NCBI GenBank assembly: GCA_033782935.1
Contig: JAWQEG010000292.1
Location: 554,001 to 618,000, forward strand
Reading direction: 5' to 3'
DNA: 64,000 nt
Origin: Petrolisthes cinctipes
Taxonomy: Eukaryota; Arthropoda; Malacostraca; Decapoda; Porcellanidae
Part shown: one piece after another, positions 1 to 8,600 of the stretch
Layout of the letters: each line of letters opens with the position of its first letter
Position numbering within the stretch: the first letter of the stretch is position 1
Translations under genes and position numbers: made by a program
Notes under the pieces: generated by a model
What the model was told of the DNA's origin: nothing
The model's input: the letters and a program-made list of their open reading frames with translations, nothing else
Database searches by the model: none

Positions 1-55
1 AATTCGATATTTAGAGGTCCCAGAAGGTATCTGTACATGCCTACTCCGTGTTAGA

Positions 56-70
56 GTATTTTCAAAATAC
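56..70. other. Perfect dyad in the A monomer (7 bp arms, 1 nt centre)
   Basis: Arms gtatttt (56-62) and aaaatac (64-70) are exact inverse complements around a single c. The dyad is kept in nearly all A, A' and B' monomers. B monomers keep only the inner part because the right arm is aaaattc. Such dyads can be protein-binding sites or extrude as short hairpins; no function is shown. Confidence 0.85.
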
Positions 71-113
71 AGGCCAAAAACATACTGAAAATCGATCTTT
101 TAGTTGCCCAAAA
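59..113 (+). other. Phased A/T tracts, predicted intrinsic bend
   Basis: In the reference A monomer, runs of four or five A or T lie at 64-67, 76-80, 88-91, 98-101 and 110-113. Their centres are 12.5, 11.5, 10 and 12 bp apart, close to the helical repeat. Most monomer classes keep this pattern. Phased A-tracts are known to curve DNA and to influence nucleosome placement, and curved DNA is common in satellites; the effect here is inference. Confidence 0.55.
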
Positions 114-208
114 GTCGATATGTGCATGCATCTTCTGTACCCGTTTATATCTCAAATTCTGGCCCTAAACACCCGAAAATTCGATATTTTGGGGTCCCAG
201 AAGCGATT

Positions 209-384
209 TGTACATGCCTACACAGTGCTAGAGTATTTTCAAAATTAATGCCCAAAACATGCTGAAAATCGATGTTTTTGGTGCCCAAAGTCAATATGTG
301 CATGTATCTTCTGTACCCGTTTATATCACAAATTAAGGCTCAAAACACCCGAAAATTCAATATTTTGGGGTCCCAGAAGCAATC
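209..384 (+). repeat. Monomer class B, sub-variant Bx, 176 bp
   Basis: Bx opens with ctacacagtgctagag, carries taatgcccaaaacatgctg and the diagnostic cgatgtttttggtgccc, then gtcaatatgtgcatgtatc and often tatcacaaatt. Compared with A it has CA in place of CG at three aligned positions (292-293, 358-359, 380-381, each 176 bp after the A site). Copies recur in the second slot in the units at 2346, 4835, 6824, 9313, 17682, 20008, 22011, 23013, 25016, 27521 and 31880. Confidence 0.88.
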
Positions 385-408
385 TGTACATGCCTACTCA
401 GTGCTAGA

Positions 409-423
409 ATATTTTCAAAATAT
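409..423. other. Covarying dyad in the C monomer (7 bp arms)
   Basis: C monomers have atatttt (409-415) and aaaatat (417-423). Relative to A, the outermost pair changed from g-c to a-t on both sides, so the palindrome stays perfect. The same pair is kept across C1, C2, C3 and the B'' chimera. Confidence 0.82.
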
Positions 424-485
424 AGGCTAAAAACATGCTAAAAATCGATCTTTTAGGTGCCAAAAACTCGATATCTCAAATTCAG

Positions 486-502
486 TCCCAAAACACCCGA
501 AA
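486..502 (-). other. Weak CENP-B-box-like motif
   Basis: On the minus strand this 17-mer reads tttcgggtgttttggga. It matches 7 of the 9 fixed positions of the CENP-B box core (nTTCGnnnnAnnCGGGn), missing the central A and the C. The aligned site in A (162-178) also matches 7, while A' and B copies match 6. The invariant central A is absent everywhere, and CENP-B binding is established mainly in mammals, so this is probably coincidence. Confidence 0.15.
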
Positions 503-532
503 ATTCGATATTTAGGGGTCCCAGAAGCGATC

Positions 533-709
533 TGTACATGCCTACTCCGTGTTAGAGTATTTTCAAAATACATGCTCAAAACATACTGAAAATCGATCTT
601 TTAGGTGCACAAAAGTCGATATGTGCATGCATCTTCAGTACCCGTTTATATATCAAATTCAGGCTCAAAACACCCGAAAATTCGATATTTTGGGGTCCCA
701 GAAGGTATC
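533..709 (+). repeat. Monomer class A', 177 bp
   Basis: A' shares A's opening but has catgctcaaaacatactg, gtgcacaaaagtcgatatg, atcttcagtacccg and attcaggctcaaaac. Most copies end ttcaatattttgggg and agcaatc, like B, so A' looks like an A left half with a B-like right end. This copy keeps ttcgatatt and also has a tatatatcaaatt variant, shared only with the units at 25517 and 28022. Confidence 0.88.
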
Positions 710-885
710 TGTACATGCCTACTCCGTGTTAGAGTATTTTCAAAATTCAGGCCCAAAACATGCTGAAAATCGATATTTTTGGTGCCCAAAGTCAATATGT
801 GCATGTATCTTCTGTACCCGTTTATATCTCAAATTCAGGCACAAAACACCCGAAAATTCAATATTTTGGGGTCCCAGAAGCAATC
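710..885 (+). repeat. Monomer class B, 176 bp (reference)
   Basis: B has tattttcaaaattcaggccc, aaaacatgctgaaaatcgat, atttttggtgcccaaag, gtcaatatgtgcatgtatc and ttcaatattttgggg, ending agcaatc. It keeps only 4 CpG sites against 7 in A. Some copies open with cttgttag instead of ccgtgttag (units at 1034, 21009, 24014 and others). The dyad is shortened here because the right arm reads aaaattc. Confidence 0.88.
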
Positions 886-1033
886 TGTACATGCCTACAC
901 AATGCTAGAATATTTTCAAAATATAGGCTAAAAACATGCTAAAAATCGACATTTTAGGTGCCAAAAAATCGATATCTCAAATTCAGTCCCAAAACACCCG
1001 AAAATTCGATATTTAGAGGTCCCAGAAGGTATC
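886..1033 (+). repeat. Monomer class C2, 148 bp
   Basis: C2 carries the same 29 bp deletion as C1 but differs at linked sites: it opens ctacacaatgctag or ctacacagtgctag, has cgacattttaggtgcc and aaaaaatcgatatctc, and ends tagaggtcccagaaggtatc. Because C1 and C2 share the deletion junction, the deletion predates their split. C2 is nearly always followed by an A monomer. Confidence 0.88.
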
Positions 1034-1210
1034 TGTACATGCCATCTCCGTGTTAGAGTATTTTCAAAATACAGGCCAAAAACATACTGAAAATCGATCT
1101 TTTAGGTGCCCAAAAGTCGATATGTGCATGCATCTTCTGTACCCGTTTATATCTCAAATTCTTGCCCTAAACACCCGAAAATTCGATATTTTGGGGTCCC
1201 AGAAGCGATC

Positions 1211-1371
1211 TGTACATGCCTACTCCTTGTTAGAGTATTTTCAAAATTCAGGCCCAAAACAGGCTGAAAATCGATATTTTTGGTGCCCAAAGTCAATATG
1301 TACCCGTTTATATCTCAAATTCAGGCTCAAAACACCCGAAAATTCAATATTTTGGGGTCCCAGAAGCAATC
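1211..1371 (+). repeat. B monomer with 15 bp deletion (161 bp)
   Basis: This B copy joins gtcaatatgt directly to acccg, losing 15 bp (gcatgtatcttctgt) between two tgt trinucleotides. It shortens the unit to 486 bp. Identical copies lie in the units at 2847, 5336 and 7325, and its C neighbour shares an unusual tatacatg start, so all four descend from one event spread by the 1,813 and 4,478 bp duplications. Confidence 0.88.
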
Positions 1372-2021
1372 TATACATGCCTACTCAGTGCTAGAATATT
1401 TTCAAAATATAGGCTAAAAACATGCTAAAAATCGATCTTTTAGGTGCCAAAAAGTCGATATCTCAAATTCAGTCCCAAAACACCCGAAAATTCGATATTT
1501 AGGGGTTCCAGAAGCGATCTGTACATGCCTACTCCGTGTTAGAGTATTTTCAAAATACATGCTCAAAACATACTGAAAATCGATCTTGTAGGTGCACAAA
1601 AGTCGATATGTTCATGCATCTTCAGTACCCGTTTATATCTCAAATTCAGGCTCAAAACACCCGAAAATTCAATGTTTTGGGGTCCCAGAAGCAATCTGTA
1701 CATGCCTACACAGTGCTAGAATATTTTCAAAATATAGGCTAAAAACATGCTAAAAATCGACATTTTAGTTGCCAAAAAATCGATATCTCAAATTCAGTCC
1801 CAAAACACCCGAAAATTCGATATTTAGAGGTCCCAGAAGGTATCTGTACATGCCTTCTCCGTGTTAGAGTATTTTCAAAATACAGGCCAAAAACATACTG
1901 AAAATCGATCTTTTAGGTGCCCAAAAGTCGATATGTGCATGCATCTTCTGTACCCGTTTATATCTCAAATTCAGGCTCAAAACACCTGAAAATTCAATAT
2001 TTTGGGGTCCCAGAAGCAATC

Positions 2022-2197
2022 TGTACATGCTTACTCAGTGTTAGAGTATTTTCAAAATACAGGCCCAAAACATGCTGAAAATCGATATTTTAGATGCCCA
2101 AAGTCAATATGTGCATGTATCTTCTGTACCCGTTTATATCTCAAATTCAGGCTCAAAACACCCGAAAATTCAATATTTTGGGGTCCCAGAAGCAATC
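2022..2197 (+). repeat. Monomer class B', 176 bp
   Basis: B' has tattttcaaaatacaggccc, catgctgaaaatcgat and the diagnostic attttagatgcccaaagtc. It keeps the perfect gtatttt-c-aaaatac dyad that B has lost. In the first 20 kb it is a second-slot monomer. From about 31 kb, and especially after 52 kb, it often fills the first slot instead, giving B'-C dimers and B'-B''-C trimers. Confidence 0.88.
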
Positions 2198-5100
2198 TGT
2201 ACATGCCTACACAATGCTAGAATATTTTCAAAATATAGGCTAAAAACATGCTAAAAAACGACATTTTAGGTGCCAAAAAATCGATATCTCAAATTCAGTC
2301 CCAAAACACCCGAAAATTCGATATTTAGAGGTCCCAGAAGGTATCTGTACATGCCTACTCCGTGTTAGAGTATTTTCAAAATACAGGTCAAAAACATACT
2401 GAAAATCGATCTTTTAGTTGCCCAAAAGTCGATATGTGCATGCATCTTCTGTACCCGTTTATATCTCAAATTCTGGCCCTAAACACCCGAAAATTCGATA
2501 TTTTGGGGTCCCAGAAGCGATTTGTACATGCCTACACAGTGCTAGAGTATTTTCAAAATTAATGCCCAAAACATGCTGAAAATCGATGTTTTTGGTGCCC
2601 AAAGTCAATATGTGCATGTATCTTCTGTACCCGTTTATATCTCAAATTCAGGCACAAAACACCCGAAAATTCAATATTTTGGGGTCCCAGAAGCAATCTG
2701 TACATGCCTACACAATGCTAGAATATTTTCAAAATATAGGCTAAAAACATGCTAAAAATCGACATTTTAGGTGCCAAAAAATCGATATCTCAAATTCAGT
2801 CCCAAAACACCCGAAAATTCGATATTTAGAGGTCCCAGAAGGTATCTGTACATGCCTACTCCGTGTTAGAGTATTTTCAAAATACAGGCCAAAAACATAC
2901 TGAAAATCGATCTTTTAGGTGCCCAAAAGTCGATATGTGCATGCATCTTCTGTACCCGTTTATATCTCAAATTCTTGCCCTAAACACCCGAAAATTCGAT
3001 ATTTTGGGGTCCCAGAAGCGATCTGTACATGCCTACTCCTTGTTAGAGTATTTTCAAAATTCAGGCCCAAAACAGGCTGAAAATCGATATTTTTGGTGCC
3101 CAAAGTCAATATGTACCCGTTTATATCTCAAATTCAGGCTCAAAACACCCGAAAATTCAATATTTTGGGGTCCCAGAAGCAATCTATACATGCCTACTCA
3201 GTGCTAGAATATTTTCAAAATATAGGCTAAAAACATGCTAAAAATCGATCTTTTAGGTGCCAAAAAGTCGATATCTCAAATTCAGTCCCAAAACACCCGA
3301 AAATTCGATATTTAGGGGTTCCAGAAGCGATCTGTACATGCCTACTCCGTGTTAGAGTATTTTCAAAATACATGCTCAAAACATACTGAAAATCGATCTT
3401 GTAGGTGCACAAAAGTCGATATGTTCATGCATCTTCAGTACCCGTTTATATCTCAAATTCAGGCTCAAAACACCCGAAAATTCAATATTTTGGGGTCCCA
3501 GAAGCAATCTGTACATGCCTACTCAGTGTTAGAGTATTTTCAAAATACAGGCCCAAAACATGCTGAAAATCGATATTTTAGATGCCCAAAGTCAATATGT
3601 GCATGTATCTTCTGTACCCGTTTATATCTCAAATTCAGGCTCAAAACACCCGAAAATTCAATGTTTTGGGGTCCCAGAAGCAATCTGTACATGCCTACAC
3701 AGTGCTAGAATATTTTCAAAATATAGGCTAAAAACATGCTAAAAATCGACATTTTAGTTGCCAAAAAATCGATATCTCAAATTCAGTCCCAAAACACCCG
3801 AAAATTCGATATTTAGAGGTCCCAGAAGGTATCTGTACATGCCTTCTCCGTGTTAGAGTATTTTCAAAATACAGGCCAAAAACATACTGAAAATCGATCT
3901 TTTAGGTGCCCAAAAGTCGATATGTGCATGCATCTTCTGTACCCGTTTATATCTCAAATTCAGGCTCAAAACACCTGAAAATTCAATATTTTGGGGTCCC
4001 AGAAGCAATCTGTACATGCTTACTCAGTGTTAGAGTATTTTCAAAATACAGGCCCAAAACATGCTGAAAATCGATATTTTAGATGCCCAAAGTCAATATG
4101 TGCATGTATCTTCTGTACCCGTTTATATCTCAAATTCAGGCTCAAAACACCCGAAAATTCAATATTTTGGGGTCCCAGAAGCAATCTGTACATGCCTACA
4201 CAGTGCTAGAATATTTTCAAAATATAGGCTAAAAACATGCTAAAAATCGACATTTTAGGTGCCAAAAAATCGATATCTCAAATTCAGTCCCAAAACACCC
4301 GAAAATTCGATATTTAGAGGTCCCAGAAGGTATCTGTACATGCCTACTCCGTGTTAGAGTATTTTCAAAATACAGGCCAAAAACATACTGAAAATCGATC
4401 TTTTAGGTGCCAAAAAGTCGATATGTGCATGCATCTTCTGTACCCGTTTATATCTCAAATTCTGGCCCTAACACCCGAAAATTCGATATTTTGGGGTCCC
4501 AGAAGCGATCTGTACATGCTTACTCCGTGTTAGAGTATTTTCATAATACAGGCCAAAAACATGCTAAAAATCGATATTTTTGGTGCCCAAAGTCAATATG
4601 TGCATGTATCTTCTGTACCCGTTTATATCTCAAATTCAGGTTAAAAACACCCGAAAATTCAATATTTTGGGGTCCCAGAAGCAATCTGTACATGCCTACT
4701 CAGTGCTAGAATATTTTCAAAATATAGGCTAAAAACATGCTAAAAAACGACATTTTAGGTGCCAAAAAATCGATATCTCAAATTCAGTCCCAAAACACCC
4801 GAAAATTCGATATTTAGAGGTACCAGATGGTATCTGTACATGCCTACTCCGTGTTAGAGTATTTTCAAAATACATGCCAAAAACATACTGAAAATCGATC
4901 TTTTAGTTGCCCAAAAGTCGATATGTGCATGCATCTTCTGTACCCGTTTATATCTCAAATTCTGGCCCTAAACACCCGAAAATTCGATATTTTGGGGTCC
5001 CAGAAGCGATCTGTACATGCCTACACAGTGCTAGAGTATTTTCAAATTTCATGCCCAAAACATGCTGAAAATCGATGTTTTTGGTGCCCAAAGTCAATAT

Positions 5101-5512
5101 GTGCATGTATCTTCTGTACCCGTTTATATCACAAATTCAGGCTCAAAACACCCGAAAATTCAATATTTTGGGGTCCCAGAAGCAATCTGTACATGCCTAC
5201 TCAGTGCTAGAATATTTTCAAAATATAGGCTAAAAACATGCTAAAAATCGATCTTTTAGGTGCCAAAAAGTCGATATCTCAAATTCAGTCCCAAAACACC
5301 CGAAAATTCGATATTTAGGGGTCCCAGAAGCGATCTGTACATGCCTACTCCGTGTTAGAGTATTTTCAAAATACATGCTCAAAACATACTGAAAATCGAT
5401 CTTTTAGGTGCACAAAAGTCGATATGTGCATGCATCTTCAGTACCCGTTTATATCTCAAATTCAGGCTCAAAACACCCGAAAATTCAATATTTTGGGGTC
5501 CCAGAAGCGATC

Positions 5513-5688
5513 TGTAATGCCTACTCCGTGTTAGAGTATTTTCAAAATTCAGGCCAAAAACATGCTGAAAATCGATCTTTTAGGTGCCCAAAAGTCGATA
5601 TGTGCATGCATCTTCTGTACCCGTTTATATCTCAAATTCTTGCCCTAAACACCCGAAAATTCGATATTTTGGGGTCCCAGAAGCGATC
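5513..5688 (+). repeat. Junction monomer B/A of the 4,478 bp duplication
   Basis: It begins like the monomer at 9991 (tgtaatgcc, aaaattcaggccaaaaac, atgctg) and after ctgaaaatcgat continues as A (cttttaggtgccc, attcttgccc). It is the physical scar of an exchange between a B-slot and an A-slot monomer. It leaves an extra monomer, so the unit reads A'-B/A-B-C over 662 bp. Confidence 0.85.
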
Positions 5689-8600
5689 TGTACATGCCTA
5701 CTCCTTGTTAGAGTATTTTCAAAATTCAGGCCCAAAACAGGCTGAAAATCGATATTTTTGGTGCCCAAAGTCAATATGTACCCGTTTATATCTCAAATTC
5801 AGGCTCAAAACACCCGAAAATTCAATATTTTGGGGTCCCAGAAGCAATCTATACATGCCTACTCAGTGCTAGAATATTTTCAAAATATAGGCTAAAAACA
5901 TGCTAAAAATCGATCTTTTAGGTGCCAAAAAGTCGATATCTCAAATTCAGTCCCAAAACACCCGAAAATTCGATATTTAGGGGTTCCAGAAGCGATCTGT
6001 ACATGCCTACTCCGTGTTAGAGTATTTTCAAAATACATGCTCAAAACATACTGAAAATCGATCTTGTAGGTGCACAAAAGTCGATATGTTCATGCATCTT
6101 CAGTACCCGTTTATATCTCAAATTCAGGCTCAAAACACCCGAAAATTCAATGTTTTGGGGTCCCAGAAGCAATCTGTACATGCCTACACAGTGCTAGAAT
6201 ATTTTCAAAATATAGGCTAAAAACATGCTAAAAATCGACATTTTAGTTGCCAAAAAATCGATATCTCAAATTCAGTCCCAAAACACCCGAAAATTCGATA
6301 TTTAGAGGTCCCAGAAGGTATCTGTACATGCCTTCTCCGTGTTAGAGTATTTTCAAAATACAGGCCAAAAACATACTGAAAATCGATCTTTTAGGTGCCC
6401 AAAAGTCGATATGTGCATGCATCTTCTGTACCCGTTTATATCTCAAATTCAGGCTCAAAACACCTGAAAATTCAATATTTTGGGGTCCCAGAAGCAATCT
6501 GTACATGCTTACTCAGTGTTAGAGTATTTTCAAAATACAGGCCCAAAACATGCTGAAAATCGATATTTTAGATGCCCAAAGTCAATATGTGCATGTATCT
6601 TCTGTACCCGTTTATATCTCAAATTCAGGCTCAAAACACCCGAAAATTCAATATTTTGGGGTCCCAGAAGCAATCTGTACATGCCTACACAATGCTAGAA
6701 TATTTTCAAAATATAGGCTAAAAACATGCTAAAAAACGACATTTTAGGTGCCAAAAAATCGATATCTCAAATTCAGTCCCAAAACACCCGAAAATTCGAT
6801 ATTTAGAGGTCCCAGAAGGTATCTGTACATGCCTACTCCGTGTTAGAGTATTTTCAAAATACAGGTCAAAAACATACTGAAAATCGATCTTTTAGTTGCC
6901 CAAAAGTCGATATGTGCATGCATCTTCTGTACCCGTTTATATCTCAAATTCTGGCCCTAAACACCCGAAAATTCGATATTTTGGGGTCCCAGAAGCGATT
7001 TGTACATGCCTACACAGTGCTAGAGTATTTTCAAAATTAATGCCCAAAACATGCTGAAAATCGATGTTTTTGGTGCCCAAAGTCAATATGTGCATGTATC
7101 TTCTGTACCCGTTTATATCTCAAATTCAGGCACAAAACACCCGAAAATTCAATATTTTGGGGTCCCAGAAGCAATCTGTACATGCCTACACAATGCTAGA
7201 ATATTTTCAAAATATAGGCTAAAAACATGCTAAAAATCGACATTTTAGGTGCCAAAAAATCGATATCTCAAATTCAGTCCCAAAACACCCGAAAATTCGA
7301 TATTTAGAGGTCCCAGAAGGTATCTGTACATGCCTACTCCGTGTTAGAGTATTTTCAAAATACAGGCCAAAAACATACTGAAAATCGATCTTTTAGGTGC
7401 CCAAAAGTCGATATGTGCATGCATCTTCTGTACCCGTTTATATCTCAAATTCTTGCCCTAAACACCCGAAAATTCGATATTTTGGGGTCCCAGAAGCGAT
7501 CTGTACATGCCTACTCCTTGTTAGAGTATTTTCAAAATTCAGGCCCAAAACAGGCTGAAAATCGATATTTTTGGTGCCCAAAGTCAATATGTACCCGTTT
7601 ATATCTCAAATTCAGGCTCAAAACACCCGAAAATTCAATATTTTGGGGTCCCAGAAGCAATCTATACATGCCTACTCAGTGCTAGAATATTTTCAAAATA
7701 TAGGCTAAAAACATGCTAAAAATCGATCTTTTAGGTGCCAAAAAGTCGATATCTCAAATTCAGTCCCAAAACACCCGAAAATTCGATATTTAGGGGTTCC
7801 AGAAGCGATCTGTACATGCCTACTCCGTGTTAGAGTATTTTCAAAATACATGCTCAAAACATACTGAAAATCGATCTTGTAGGTGCACAAAAGTCGATAT
7901 GTTCATGCATCTTCAGTACCCGTTTATATCTCAAATTCAGGCTCAAAACACCCGAAAATTCAATATTTTGGGGTCCCAGAAGCAATCTGTACATGCCTAC
8001 TCAGTGTTAGAGTATTTTCAAAATACAGGCCCAAAACATGCTGAAAATCGATATTTTAGATGCCCAAAGTCAATATGTGCATGTATCTTCTGTACCCGTT
8101 TATATCTCAAATTCAGGCTCAAAACACCCGAAAATTCAATGTTTTGGGGTCCCAGAAGCAATCTGTACATGCCTACACAGTGCTAGAATATTTTCAAAAT
8201 ATAGGCTAAAAACATGCTAAAAATCGACATTTTAGTTGCCAAAAAATCGATATCTCAAATTCAGTCCCAAAACACCCGAAAATTCGATATTTAGAGGTCC
8301 CAGAAGGTATCTGTACATGCCTTCTCCGTGTTAGAGTATTTTCAAAATACAGGCCAAAAACATACTGAAAATCGATCTTTTAGGTGCCCAAAAGTCGATA
8401 TGTGCATGCATCTTCTGTACCCGTTTATATCTCAAATTCAGGCTCAAAACACCTGAAAATTCAATATTTTGGGGTCCCAGAAGCAATCTGTACATGCTTA
8501 CTCAGTGTTAGAGTATTTTCAAAATACAGGCCCAAAACATGCTGAAAATCGATATTTTAGATGCCCAAAGTCAATATGTGCATGTATCTTCTGTACCCGT

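Larger units (their letters stand above)
32..208 (+). repeat. Monomer class A, 177 bp (reference)
   Basis: A opens with ctactccgtgttagag, has caggccaaaaacatactg, cgatcttttag, gtgcccaaaagtcgatatg, the 8 bp palindrome tgcatgca, attctggccctaaac, and ends ttcgatattttgggg plus agcgat. It has 7 CpG sites, the most of any class. It usually fills the first slot of the trimer. A frequent sub-variant has one base fewer (ccctaacaccc), giving 176 bp, for example in the units starting at 4335, 8813, 10815 and 36007. Confidence 0.9.
32..532 (+). repeat. Reference trimeric HOR unit (A-B-C1, 501 bp)
   Basis: Successive tgtaca starts at 32, 209, 385 and 533 give monomers of 177, 176 and 148 bp. The same 501 bp step recurs through most of the window (for example 32, 533, 1034, then 22011, 22512, 23013). 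The three monomers differ at fixed diagnostic sites, so this is a true higher-order repeat rather than a simple 176 bp tandem repeat. The mean monomer length is exactly 167 bp, and 501 is divisible by three, which explains why apparent open frames recur in register. Confidence 0.95.
385..532 (+). repeat. Monomer class C1, 148 bp (29 bp deletion)
   Basis: C opens with ctactcagtgctagaat, carries tataggctaaaaacatgc and cgatcttttaggtgcc, then joins gtcgatat (here ctcgatat) directly to ctcaaattcagtccc. The 29 bp that full monomers carry here, from gtgcatgc to gtttatat, are absent, and the junction keeps one copy of atat. It ends aggggtcccagaagcgatc. C fills the last slot of nearly every unit and marks the HOR boundary. 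Confidence 0.92.
32..1033 (+). repeat. Hexameric super-HOR (A-B-C1-A'-B-C2, 1,002 bp)
   Basis: Two trimer flavours sit side by side. The first has A (caggccaaaaacatac) and ends in C1 (cgatctttta, then aggggtcc and gcgatc). The second has A' (catgctcaaaacatac) and ends in C2 (cgacatttta, then agaggtcc and ggtatc). C1 is normally followed by A' and C2 by A, so the real period in well-ordered zones is six monomers. Alternation is strict from about 20.0 to 26.4 kb and again from 26.5 to 28.9 kb, and is broken elsewhere by unequal exchanges. Confidence 0.8.
777..3522 (+). repeat. 1,813 bp duplication (777-1709 and 2590-3522)
   Basis: Bases 777-1709 match 2590-3522 with few differences (gccatctcc against gcctactcc near 1040 and 2853; aatgtttt against aatatttt near 1671 and 3484). 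Shared rare states include ggcacaaaac, the 15 bp B deletion, tatacatg, aggggttcc and cgatcttgtagg. The pair lies inside the 4,478 bp unit and was copied with it, so it is the older event. Confidence 0.82.

Noticed and set aside
91..97. atcgat sites as regulatory elements
   Set aside because: The hexamer occurs in almost every monomer as part of the consensus. It is useful as a restriction marker (ClaI ladder) but gives no evidence of regulation.
485..503. Functional CENP-B box
   Set aside because: Two of nine core positions are missing, including the central A, in all monomers. Kept only as a weak, low-interest observation.
1414..1599. Minus-strand 61-codon frames (also at 3227, 5892, 7705, 28918, 35427, 41409) and 75-codon frames (9857, 32424, 37729)
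   Set aside because: They are the reverse strand of the C1-A' junction or of A' copies and repeat with the duplications. There is no sign of a promoter or of independent conservation.
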